From Planctomycetota bacterium (GTDB lineage: Bacteria > Planctomycetota > UBA11346), in the NCBI GenBank assembly GCA_003136555.1, contig PLEW01000023.1, forward strand, positions 1-33,400: a stretch of DNA of 33,400 nucleotides, given 5' to 3'. This document shows, piece by piece, positions 25,595-33,243 of this stretch (within the stretch, counting starts at the first letter, position 1; each line of letters opens with the position of its first letter). The notes under the pieces are model-generated. The model ran no database searches and was not told the origin of the DNA. It saw only the letters and a program-made list of their open reading frames with translations. Both the position numbers and the translations under genes were made by a program.

Positions 25595-26101
25595 TCAGCG
25601 CCCGATATCCATGGAACCGTGCACGGCGGCCGCCCGCGGGGCGGTGCTGACCAGGGCGATGCGGGTGATCACGACCACCCCGGCGGTGGACGGCTGTGGC
25701 GCCTGCCAATAGTCGGCATGGGAGATCTGCACGCGCAGGAGCGCGAGATCAGGCGTGTCCAGGCCGCGTGGGAACCAGTTCGCCAGCGTTGCACGCCAGA
25801 CGGCCTTGAGCTTGGCGTGATCGTCGACGAGGCGGGCGGAACCGCTCACCGACACGTAGCGCCGCGCCTGCAGATCGACATAGCTGAGGTTCACCGCCGG
25901 ATGTGTGGCGATCTCGGCCGCGACCGGGCTGTTCTTGCTGACGACGAACCACAGCTGGCCGTCGGACTCCTCGTCCTGCACCGCCAGGGGCCGGCTATAG
26001 AGGTGGCCATCGGTATCGGTGCTGGTGATCATGGCGATGGGGATGCCGGCGATGAGCTGATTCAGCTGATCGAGCGGCGTGGTGGTTTCGGTGATAGTCA
26101 T
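25595..26101 (-). CDS. Pyridoxamine 5'-phosphate oxidase-fold protein (general stress protein 26-like)
   Basis: A 168-residue protein of the split-barrel FMN-binding fold. Features are IAGIPIAMITSTDTDGHLYSRPL at the start of the barrel, GQLWFVVSKNSPVAAEI, NLSYVDLQARRYVSVSGSARLV and a C-terminal LLRVQISHADYWQAP. This order and the YW motif match the general stress protein 26 family rather than true PdxH, and the PLP-binding residues of PdxH are not evident. It is probably a cytosolic flavin- or cofactor-binding protein of unknown reaction. The ATG at 26101 is preceded by a weak GGAA. It is followed after 89 bases by the deacetylase on the same strand. Confidence 0.85.
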   Translation of the reverse strand: MTITETTTPLDQLNQLIAGIPIAMITSTDTDGHLYSRPLAVQDEESDGQLWFVVSKNSPVAAEIATHPAVNLSYVDLQARRYVSVSGSARLVDDHAKLKAVWRATLANWFPRGLDTPDLALLRVQISHADYWQAPQPSTAGVVVITRIALVSTAPRAAAVHGSMDIGR

Positions 26102-26367
26102 GGGGTAGTTCCGTTGAGTGGTGCGGATGGCGCCCACAGCAGAGCGGAAGTGCGGCCGCATCCACACTCCACCAGTACACTCAGCGGCGATCATGCCGAA
26201 GTCTGGTGGCGCAGGACGACCTGCGGTCGGGACGTGTCCGCAACGCTCGGGCTCGCCATCTGGGGCTCCCGTCACCACGGCGCGGGTGCATACCGGATGG
26301 TGCGGGCCAGCAAACGGCCGAGTCCGCATATCAGTAGCCGGTACGGCCGCTGGGCAGGGGCGTGCCT

Positions 26368-26826
26368 TCAGGACCGCGGTTGGACGATCGGAGTGGCCGG
26401 CGGCGCTTCCGGAAGGGGGTCCTTGAGCAGACGCTTCCATAGCTGGATCAGCGGCTCGAGGTCGCTGGCAGCACGCGGGATGGCGACGGCGTCGGTGATG
26501 CCGAAGGCGCGCAGCCGCTGGAGCGCATCCGGGCTGTCCGCGTTCAGGAGCACGACCGTCTCGATCGCCTTGAAGCGGGTGTTGGTGCGCAGCATGTCGA
26601 GGAAATGCTGCCCATTGGTGCGCGGCAGATCGATGTCGAGGAGGACGGCACGCGGCTTGGGCGAGTCCCGGAACGGTCCCAGGCGGTTGAGGTATAGCAG
26701 GGCGTTCGACGCGCTGCTCAGGCTGTGCAGGATGCCGAGCGCATTGCTCTGGGAGAAGGAGGCGGCGACACGTTCGCGCTGCGCTTGATTGGCATCAACA
26801 TGCAGGACATGAGGTTGGGTGAACAT
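26368..26826 (-). CDS. Stand-alone CheY-like receiver protein with degenerate active site
   Basis: A 152-residue single receiver domain with no output domain. The phospho-acceptor Asp64 is intact in AVLLDIDLPRTNG. Of the acidic pair only Asp11 (LHVDAN) is visible. The usual Thr/Ser is Asn95 (VVLLNADSPD), and the invariant Lys before Pro is Ile116 (AVAIPRA). The last 20 residues are a Pro-rich tail. With the Lys and Thr/Ser lost, normal phosphorylation switching is doubtful; it may act as a constitutive or protein-interaction module. It could relate to the hybrid kinase at 4344 only by inference, as the two are 20 kb apart. It is divergent from the Old Yellow Enzyme gene. Confidence 0.85.
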   Translation of the reverse strand: MFTQPHVLHVDANQAQRERVAASFSQSNALGILHSLSSASNALLYLNRLGPFRDSPKPRAVLLDIDLPRTNGQHFLDMLRTNTRFKAIETVVLLNADSPDALQRLRAFGITDAVAIPRAASDLEPLIQLWKRLLKDPLPEAPPATPIVQPRS

Positions 26827-27107
26827 GCGGAGTCACCGCTACTGTAGATGAGGCCGCTGGCAATGCCAGCAGGCAGAACAGCTGTATGGCGCATCCAAGC
26901 GCAGCGCTGCGACCACCGTGATCCGGGCGCATCCGCCAACATCGCTGCCGGGCGCAGCGGCGCCGGCGGTGATGCATGCAAAACGCAGGAGTCCCGCAGG
27001 CCCAGGCGCGCGCTGTCGAGGTCGCGTGCCGAACGCCGTGGCATTCCACCATCGGGCTCTACGGTGAGCCGCTCGCGCCACCATTTTCCGCGCTACCCGG
27101 ACGCACC

Positions 27108-28232
27108 ATGACGACACCTTCGACCGCCCCATCTCCGGCTGCTGCATCCCGTCCAGCGGCGCAGCTGTTCACCAGCCTGACCCAGCGTGGGCTCACCCTG
27201 CGCAACCGCATCGCCATGTCGCCGATGTGCCAGTACAGCTGCGCGGCTGATGGCATGGCCCAGGACTGGCATCTGGTGCACCTGGGGTCGCGGGCCAGCG
27301 GCGGCGTCGGGCTGGTGATCACCGAGGCGAGCGCGGTCAGCGCCGCCGGCCGCATCTCGCCCGCCGACCTCGGTCTTTGGACGGATGATCACATCGCCCC
27401 GCTTGCGCGTCTCACCCGCTTCATCGCCAGCCAGGGTGCCGCTTCCGCCATCCAGCTGGCCCATGCTGGACGCAAGGCCAGCCGTCGCATCCCGGCGGCC
27501 GGCGGCGGCGTGCTGCCGCCTGCCGCCGGCGGCTGGACGCCGCTCGGGCCCAGCGCCGTCGCCTTCGCGGCCGGCGATCCGATCCCGCGCGCGCTGGATG
27601 ACGAGGGCCTCGCCGCGGTGACGGAGGATTTCGTCGCCGCCGCGCGTCGTGCCGTCGAGGCCGGCTTCAGCCTGGTCGAGCTGCACGCGGCCCATGGCTA
27701 TCTGCTGCACGAGTTCCTCTCGCCGCTGTCAAATCAGCGCACCGATGCCTACGGCGGCAGCCTGGCCAACCGCCTGCGCTTCCCCTTGGAGGTGGTGCGC
27801 GCGGTGCGCGCGGTGCTGCCCGAGGCGATGCCGCTCTGGGTGCGGGTATCAGCCAGCGACTGGGCTGCCGGCGGCTGGGACCTGGCGCAGACCATCAGCT
27901 TCGCCATCGAATTGCGCCAAGCGGGGGTGGACCTCATCGATGTCTCGAGCGGCGGCCTGGTACCCAACGCGGTGGTGCCGGCCGAACCGCTCTACCAGGT
28001 GCCCTTCGCCACCGCCATCCGCCGCGACGCCAGCATCGCCACCGGCGCGGTCGGGCTGATCACCACCGCCGAGCAGGCCGAGTCGCTGATCGCCGGCGGC
28101 GATGCCGACATCGTGCTGCTCGGCCGCGAGCTGCTGCGCAGCCCCTCCTGGGCGCTGCAGGCGGCCGAGCGCCTCGGTGCCGCGGGCGCCTGGCCGGCGC
28201 AGTACACCCGCGCCGCGCCGCCCAGGCGCTGA
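27108..28232 (+). CDS. NADH:flavin oxidoreductase of the Old Yellow Enzyme family (YqjM/NamA type)
   Basis: A 374-residue FMN-binding TIM barrel that reduces activated alkenes such as alpha,beta-unsaturated carbonyls using NAD(P)H. Cys41 in MSPMCQYS is the redox-sensing cysteine of the thermophilic-like (YqjM) class. HAGRKAS (about 119-125), ELHAAHGYLLHEFLSP with His193 and His196 (substrate anchors), and NQRTDAYGGSLANRLRF are signature blocks. VDVSS-like and GGDADIVLLGRELL segments near the C-terminus bind FMN phosphate. The ATG at 27108 gives the expected length; a Pro/Ala-rich extension of about 16 residues precedes the first strand. It is divergent from the receiver gene and converges on the zinc peptidase. 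A cytosolic detoxification role is likely, with no clear pathway link. Confidence 0.96.
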   Translation: MTTPSTAPSPAAASRPAAQLFTSLTQRGLTLRNRIAMSPMCQYSCAADGMAQDWHLVHLGSRASGGVGLVITEASAVSAAGRISPADLGLWTDDHIAPLARLTRFIASQGAASAIQLAHAGRKASRRIPAAGGGVLPPAAGGWTPLGPSAVAFAAGDPIPRALDDEGLAAVTEDFVAAARRAVEAGFSLVELHAAHGYLLHEFLSPLSNQRTDAYGGSLANRLRFPLEVVRAVRAVLPEAMPLWVRVSASDWAAGGWDLAQTISFAIELRQAGVDLIDVSSGGLVPNAVVPAEPLYQVPFATAIRRDASIATGAVGLITTAEQAESLIAGGDADIVLLGRELLRSPSWALQAAERLGAAGAWPAQYTRAAPPRR

Positions 28233-28253
28233 GCAGTCCGCCGCCGCCATCGC

Positions 28254-29300
28254 TCACGGTGTGGATGGGGGCAGGGGACGGTGCGGCGGCACCAGCAGCC
28301 GCGAGCGGGCGAGCAGGTCCTGGCGGAAGACCCGGCCGAGCAGGCGATAGAGTTCCGGATCGCGTTCTGCCAGCTCAGCGGGGGACTGGAAGAAGTATTC
28401 GCTCACCACGGCGAAGAACTCCGCCTCGTTGGTATAGCCGTAGGCGGGTATGCCGGCGTCCTGCCCGGCATGATGCGCGAGGTGCTCGTGCACCAGGGTG
28501 GTCCACGGCCGCAGGCAGTCGCGCGGCAGGGTGGCGGGGATGCCATCGATCGCGCCATCGGACTGGTCGATGAGATGGGCGAATTCATGGATGCCGACGT
28601 TGTGCTTGCCGGCCGACGCCGAGAAGCCGGCCAGCAGCTCGGGCTTGGAGAGGATCATCACGCCATCGAGCATGCCCGCTCCGCCGACCATGCCGAGCGC
28701 CAATGTCGGATGGGCGTTGTCCTGGCGGAACTCGGCATCGAAGGGCTCGGGGCGGCACAGGATCTTGCGCAGCGAGGAATACTCCCACGCGGGGAAGGAG
28801 AACACCGGGATGACCGCGCTGGCGGCGACCAGCAGGCGGCAGGTGTCGTCGACCTCGCAGCCGACGCCGATGATGGGCTTCTCGTCGAGGAAGATCGCGA
28901 GCATCTGTTGGAAGCGCTGGCGCTCACCCTGGTCCAGGCCCGCGTAATAGGGGATGCGCTCGCAGAGGATGTCATCCCAGGCCGGCGGGAAGGGGCGCTG
29001 GATGAGGGCGCAGCGCCGCCGGATGATGCTGGTCTCGCCGCGGTAGATCAGGGTGGCGAGCGCGCCGGCGAGCGCCGTGGCGGCGAGGCAGCCGATCGGC
29101 GAGGCATTCACGCACAGGCTGAGGATGGCGGCCAGGATGGCGCCCGCCCCGGCCTCTGCCCTGGCCCAGCGCCGGGTGGCGCGGATGCGCCTGGCATCGG
29201 GGATCACCGAAGGTCCGGCGCGAGAGGTGAGGGAGGGGGGCTCATCGGTCTCGCCCATCCTGCGGCTGGCAGGCGGATCGGAAACCCCCCGCCGGGCCAT
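28254..29300 (-). CDS. MtfA-like zinc-dependent peptidase (family M90)
   Basis: A 348-residue protein whose C-terminal two thirds match the MtfA (Mlc titration factor A) peptidase family. The zinc site is HEFAH at 238-242, with Glu294 in NEAEFFAVVSEYFF as the third ligand region. Residues about 52-86 form one or two membrane helices, so unlike cytosolic enterobacterial MtfA this one is probably membrane-anchored. The N-terminal 45 residues are basic and disordered. The start at 29300 is 12 bases beyond the stop of the DUF4832 gene, so the two are probably cotranscribed; a start at 29258 is also possible. In enterobacteria MtfA binds the glucose repressor Mlc, but no Mlc-like gene is present here, and its role is open. 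Confidence 0.9.
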   Translation of the reverse strand: MARRGVSDPPASRRMGETDEPPSLTSRAGPSVIPDARRIRATRRWARAEAGAGAILAAILSLCVNASPIGCLAATALAGALATLIYRGETSIIRRRCALIQRPFPPAWDDILCERIPYYAGLDQGERQRFQQMLAIFLDEKPIIGVGCEVDDTCRLLVAASAVIPVFSFPAWEYSSLRKILCRPEPFDAEFRQDNAHPTLALGMVGGAGMLDGVMILSKPELLAGFSASAGKHNVGIHEFAHLIDQSDGAIDGIPATLPRDCLRPWTTLVHEHLAHHAGQDAGIPAYGYTNEAEFFAVVSEYFFQSPAELAERDPELYRLLGRVFRQDLLARSRLLVPPHRPLPPSTP

Positions 29301-29312
29301 CCCGGCACGTGC

Positions 29313-30746
29313 TCAGGGGCGTGCGCCCTGGGTGACCACCAGGGAGGAGAGCGGATACCAGCCGCCAGCGGTGCGTCCGGCGATGGCGAGCGCGATCGAC
29401 GGCAGCGGATCGCCGCGCTTGGCCACCACCCCGACCATCAGGTGGTAGGTGCCGGGGGGGGCCTGGGGGAAGCGCAGCGTCACCGCTTCGGTGGTCTGGT
29501 GATCGGGGCGCCAGTCGGCGGGATGCGACTGCTCGGGCCAGGCGATGTCCGCCAGCTGGCCGGCGTCGTCGTAGAGCGCCAGCGCCACCGCGGCGGGGAC
29601 GTAGATCGGCGCCACCCCGTCGTTGCTCCAGGTCAGCTCCAGGTGCGCCTCCTGCCCGCGGGCCAGGCGGGCGGGCACCACGGCGCGCGTCAGGGCGACG
29701 TGGTAGCCCATGCGGTTGGCCAGCAGGTCGATGAGCGGACGCTCGGCGGCGAGGAAGGCGAGCGACTCGGCGCCGCCCTGGCTCAGCCCGATATAGCTCG
29801 GTTTGCCGTTCTGGACGCAGTCCAGGAGCAGGTGCCCCTCGCCATTGGCGCTCTTGGCGCCGTCCCACCAGCCCTTCTCCTTCATCCAGGTGTAGGTGCC
29901 GTAGAACTCGAAGACTCCCGGAGCATGCCCGAAGGCGCGCAGCACCTCGCTCCCGTCGCTGTTGCCGCAGATGCCATCGCGCCGCGCCGCCACTCCCTGG
30001 GCGACCGCCCAGTCGTAGACCGCGGCATGGGCCTTGGCCTCGGCCGAGATGCACAGCCGGGTGCGCTTGAAGGCGTCGAGGTGCAGCTGCACGTGATGGC
30101 GGAACTCATCGACGGTCAGCTCATGGCCGCCGAAGGGGTACATGTGCCCCTCGCCCCAGTTGCCGTAGGAGCGGATGTCGATGAAGGCGATGCGCGGATC
30201 GCCATCGTAGCGCTTGCCGAGGGCGGTCAGGAAGGCCGCGAGCTTGGCGAGGAACACCGGATTGTTGAATTCCGGCACCGCCTTCACCCCCGGGGTGCCG
30301 GCGTACGGGTTCGCCAGCGTCTTCATGTCGATGAGGCGGCAGGCCGCGCCGGCATCGAACACCCACTTGGGTGTCACGTAGGGATCGCCCGAATGCGAGT
30401 TGGCGCACATCACACCGAAGGCGAAGGTCTTGCCGAGTGCACTCCAGCCGCTGAGCGCGTCATCGATCACCGACCAGGCGTACTCGCCCTCACGCGGTTC
30501 GATCTGCGACCAGGCGAAGCGGTGGTAGCCCAGCGCCCCGATCGCCAGCGCCTTGGGGTCCTGCCAGCTGGCCATGCCGTAGAGCACCCAGCCCTTGCCG
30601 GGGTTCAGCAGCACGCTGCTGATGAGCTGCGGACTGACGCTGATGGCATCGCCCGGCTCCTCGGCCATGGCAGGCAGCTGGACCAGGGCGAGCAGGGTGA
30701 GCAGGGCGAGGTCGCCGTGCAGGCGGAGTCGGGTCATCGGGATCAT
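29313..30746 (-). CDS. Secreted DUF4832-domain protein, putative glycoside-hydrolase-like
   Basis: A 477-residue protein with a signal peptide (MTRLRLHGDLALLTLLALVQLPAMAEE). The start could be the ATG at 30746 or the one at 30737; neither has a strong ribosome-binding site. The mature protein opens with LNPGKGWVLYG, the NPxxG(W/F) opening typical of the DUF4874/DUF4832 family. A TIM-barrel-like part contains YHRFAWSQIEPREGEY and IDIRSYGNWGEGH, whose Glu199 fits a catalytic acid of GH-A-like barrels. The C-terminal DUF4832 beta domain (about residues 355-475) begins near GYHVALTRAVVPARLARGQ and ends GGWYPLSSLVVTQ. It probably acts on a glycan outside the cytoplasm, but no activity is established for this family to my knowledge. 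It follows the DUF817 gene by 59 bases. Confidence 0.88.
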   Translation of the reverse strand: MIPMTRLRLHGDLALLTLLALVQLPAMAEEPGDAISVSPQLISSVLLNPGKGWVLYGMASWQDPKALAIGALGYHRFAWSQIEPREGEYAWSVIDDALSGWSALGKTFAFGVMCANSHSGDPYVTPKWVFDAGAACRLIDMKTLANPYAGTPGVKAVPEFNNPVFLAKLAAFLTALGKRYDGDPRIAFIDIRSYGNWGEGHMYPFGGHELTVDEFRHHVQLHLDAFKRTRLCISAEAKAHAAVYDWAVAQGVAARRDGICGNSDGSEVLRAFGHAPGVFEFYGTYTWMKEKGWWDGAKSANGEGHLLLDCVQNGKPSYIGLSQGGAESLAFLAAERPLIDLLANRMGYHVALTRAVVPARLARGQEAHLELTWSNDGVAPIYVPAAVALALYDDAGQLADIAWPEQSHPADWRPDHQTTEAVTLRFPQAPPGTYHLMVGVVAKRGDPLPSIALAIAGRTAGGWYPLSSLVVTQGARP

Positions 30747-30805
30747 GCCCAAGGAGAGGTTAGGTGGCCGCAGGCGTTGGCGGGAGTTCCCGTCTGCACG
30801 CCGGC

Positions 30806-31747
30806 TCATGGGTGAGGCAGCATATTGACGCTCTGATGCGCGCCAGCGCGACGACCCTTCAGCCGCTTGAGCTCGGCGATGATGACGATGCTGACGATCA
30901 CCAGGAGGTGCCATGAGGTGAGCTTCTGCCAGTAGACCGGGTGCCAGCCATGGTGCTGGTTCGGATAGCGCCAGGCGCCGAGGTAGGTGGCGATGTTCTC
31001 CGCCAGCCAGATGAACAGTCCGATGAGCACGAAGGCGAGGATGATCGGCATCCGCCTGGCGGCGCGGTTGCAGCTGAAGTGCACCCACGAGCCATGGAAG
31101 CACCAGACGACCAGGGCGAACAGCACCAGCCGTGCATCGGGGAACACGTGGTTGGTGAAGAAGTTGGCGTAGATCGCCAGCGCGATGGCGCAGCAGGTGC
31201 GCGTCGACGGCCAGCCGGTGAGATGCAGGTCGAAGCGGCGCCAGGCTTGGCAGACATAGCTCGCCACGCTGGCATAGAGGAAGCCACCGAAGAGCGGGAC
31301 GCCGCCGATGGCGGTCCAGGCGGGGGTGGGATAGGACCAGGAGCCGATGTGCACTTTCCACAGCTCGAGGCAGAAACCCAGCGCGTGGAAGACCAGGATC
31401 ACCAGCACTTCGTCTGCACTCTCCATCCGCGTCGCGTACATCGCCACCTGCATGCCGATGCACAGCGCCAGGAGCAGGTCGTAGCGTGGGATGCCCGGGA
31501 TGGCCAGCACATGGGTGGCCCCGAGCATGGCGAAGATGAACAGCGGGAAGAGGCACGACCAGGCCTCCTTCCGGGCGAAGGCGCACAGCTCGATGAGGGC
31601 CCGCCACCACCCTGGCCGGCGGGGGTCGTCGGCGAGGAAGGCGGGCACGCGGACGGCGCCGACCGCCAGGTCGCCGACGGAGCTCGCGTCAGGGTCGCGC
31701 GCCGGAGGGGCGCCCTGGCCGGTGCCGCCGGGCTGCGGTCCGGTCAT
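30806..31747 (-). CDS. DUF817 (YoaT-like) integral membrane protein
   Basis: A 313-residue inner-membrane protein with about eight hydrophobic helices and a Pro/Gly-rich cytoplasmic N-terminus of about 45 residues. Conserved family blocks are visible: ELCAFARKEAWSCLFPLFIF, IPRYDLLLALCIGMQ, ESADEVLVILVFHALGFCLE, WKVHIGSWSYP, GVPLFGGFLYASVASYVCQA and WLAENIATYLGAWRYPNQ. The family is of unknown function. Conserved acidic and histidine residues within helices hint at a catalytic or transport role. It lies 187 bases after the DUF4003-like gene and ahead of the DUF4832 gene on the same strand. It may be part of the same transcript. Confidence 0.9.
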   Translation of the reverse strand: MTGPQPGGTGQGAPPARDPDASSVGDLAVGAVRVPAFLADDPRRPGWWRALIELCAFARKEAWSCLFPLFIFAMLGATHVLAIPGIPRYDLLLALCIGMQVAMYATRMESADEVLVILVFHALGFCLELWKVHIGSWSYPTPAWTAIGGVPLFGGFLYASVASYVCQAWRRFDLHLTGWPSTRTCCAIALAIYANFFTNHVFPDARLVLFALVVWCFHGSWVHFSCNRAARRMPIILAFVLIGLFIWLAENIATYLGAWRYPNQHHGWHPVYWQKLTSWHLLVIVSIVIIAELKRLKGRRAGAHQSVNMLPHP

Positions 31748-31934
31748 GCGCGCCTAGGGGGTGGCATCGCGGGCCGGCAGCGGGCGCGATGACGGCGACT
31801 CATCACGGAGCGATGCCGTGTCCGTCTCATCGGCGCCACTCAGCCATGGCATGCCACTATTCCATGCCCGCAGCGTCGTGCCACCGCCTGCTGCCGCACC
31901 CCCGCGCAGCAGGTACATGGGCGGGCGGCACCCC

Positions 31935-32987
31935 TCAGGGCGTGCCTGGCCAGTCGGCGGCTGCATCCGCATCGGCATCGGCCGCCTGGATCAGTCCACG
32001 ATCGACCTGGCTGAGCAGCGCCAGCGAGGCGAGTTGGAAGGTGCGCAAGGCCCTGGTGAGCTCCGCCGGCGGGCGGGGCTGACCGATGGCGGGCGCGACT
32101 TCGGCCTGGAGCGCCCCGAGGGCGGTCAGGTCGGTGGCGATGATGGTGTGGCTCAAGGTCCCGACCAGATCGGCATCGGCCTGGGCGAGCGCATCGTGCA
32201 GCACCAGGAAGCGCTGCGCGAGGTGCGCCGCATCGTGGTCGAGCATGGCGAGCACGGCGATGCTCTGGTAGAGGCTGGTGTCGATCGGGCCGTCGAAGAG
32301 CTCCAGGGTGCTGTCGAGGTCGCGGAAGCGGCTGACCGCCTCCAGCGGGGTCAGGCCGGTCAGCAGCAGGAGATTGGCGGAGGTCTGCAGGTCGTGGCCA
32401 GGCAGCAGCCCATCGCCGAGCAGCATCTGGTAGGCCTCCTCGATGCGCCCGGCGATGATCTCGGGGCTCTGGTGGATCTGCGTGAGGGCGGCGAACACCG
32501 GGATGTCGCCAGCTCCGACCAGCCAGCGGTGCAGGCGCTTCAGCCGATCGTGGAGCTCCTTGAGGCGATGGGCGTCGTGTAGGCCGACCGGGCGGTGCCC
32601 CGGGGCCTGGTGCAGGATCAGGGCGGTCATGGTCAAGGCGAAGGGATCGCAGCTGAGGCCGACATCATCCAGCGCATCCTTGGTCCTCAGCCGCCAGATG
32701 ACGAAGTCGCGCATCGGCACATCATGCTGGACGAGCAGGGCGGCGATGACGAAGCGCGCCGGCGAGGCGAACTCGCGGAACCACTCCGCCAGGGAATCGA
32801 GGCAGATGGCGGTGAGGCGTATCGCGTCGGCGATGCCGGCCGGCGAACCGCCCTTGGTCGTGGCGACCTGGGCGGCGATGCGCAGCCAGAAGGGATCGGC
32901 CCAATCGCCCCGCTCCTCCTCGAGGGCGGCCAGCATCTCGCGGTAGCGTTGGAGGATGTTCGGCATGATCAGGGGAGAGGGATTCAT
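31935..32987 (-). CDS. DUF4003-like all-helical protein of unknown function
   Basis: A 350-residue cytosolic protein predicted to be nearly all helical. The ATG at 32987 has AAGGA six bases upstream. It resembles the DUF4003 family known from Bacillus: an opening RYREMLAALEEERGDWADPF, then PARFVIAALLVQHD, repeated helical hairpins (CDPFALTMTALILHQAP, DLQTSANLLLLTGL, YQSIAVLAMLDHDAAHLAQRF) and a Gln/Ala/Asp-rich C-terminus. The resemblance is by pattern and is not certain. The repeated helix pairs suggest a TPR-like or scaffold protein. It is divergent from the PEP-synthase-type gene across a 256-base AT-richer region, so the two may share control. Confidence 0.75.
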   Translation of the reverse strand: MNPSPLIMPNILQRYREMLAALEEERGDWADPFWLRIAAQVATTKGGSPAGIADAIRLTAICLDSLAEWFREFASPARFVIAALLVQHDVPMRDFVIWRLRTKDALDDVGLSCDPFALTMTALILHQAPGHRPVGLHDAHRLKELHDRLKRLHRWLVGAGDIPVFAALTQIHQSPEIIAGRIEEAYQMLLGDGLLPGHDLQTSANLLLLTGLTPLEAVSRFRDLDSTLELFDGPIDTSLYQSIAVLAMLDHDAAHLAQRFLVLHDALAQADADLVGTLSHTIIATDLTALGALQAEVAPAIGQPRPPAELTRALRTFQLASLALLSQVDRGLIQAADADADAAADWPGTP

Positions 32988-33151
32988 GGCGTTTCCTTTC
33001 TGTGCGGCGCGGCGGACGGTGCTGGGCGCGGGAAGGTGGGGCCGGTGCCTGAGTCGATGGGATAACGCGGGATGCATGAAGTAAAGAGATATCAAGATCG
33101 TGAGATCTGGTAATACATGCCGGCATGACCGGCATGCGCCCAGGGTGGAGC

Positions 33152-33181
33152 TTGACTAAAAGGATAAAGAGACACTCTTAT
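33152..33181 (+). promoter_or_regulatory. Candidate sigma-70-type promoter for the PEP-synthase-type gene
   Basis: TTGACT (33152-33157) and TCTTAT (33176-33181) are spaced by 18 bases, close to the consensus pair. Transcription would begin about 50-55 bases before the ATG. The 33159-33186 inverted repeat sits across the spacer and the -10, as expected for an operator. Confidence 0.5.
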
Positions 33182-33186
33182 CCTTT
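33159..33186. promoter_or_regulatory. Imperfect inverted repeat overlapping the promoter (candidate operator)
   Basis: AAAGGATAAAGAG (33159-33171) and CTCTTATCCTTT (33175-33186) pair as reverse complements across ACA, with one unpaired A. It overlaps the presumed -10, so a regulator bound there would block RNA polymerase. The symmetry is directly seen; function is inferred. Confidence 0.45.
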
Positions 33187-33243
33187 ATAGAGGTGCCGGA
33201 AGCGCTTCGCCGCCGCCCCGATGCGCCGCACACGGAGGATGCC

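Larger units (their letters stand above)
32988..33243. promoter_or_regulatory. Divergent control region between the DUF4003-like gene and the PEP-synthase-type gene
   Basis: This region is AT-rich compared with its surroundings. It holds a 12-base palindrome CATGCCGGCATG at 33116-33127 followed by a direct repeat of CCGGCATG (33129-33136), and the promoter/inverted repeat at 33152-33186. Promoters for both neighbouring genes must lie here. Confidence 0.55.

Noticed and set aside
28281-30815. An 844-codon plus-strand open frame opposite the peptidase and DUF4832 genes
   Set aside because: It crosses the boundary of two recognisable minus-strand genes and has Gly/Ala/His/Asp-rich, motif-free content.
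31754-31978. A 74-codon minus-strand frame just before the DUF817 gene
   Set aside because: It overlaps the end of the DUF4003-like gene, has a low-complexity composition and no recognisable motif; the region is better read as spacer.
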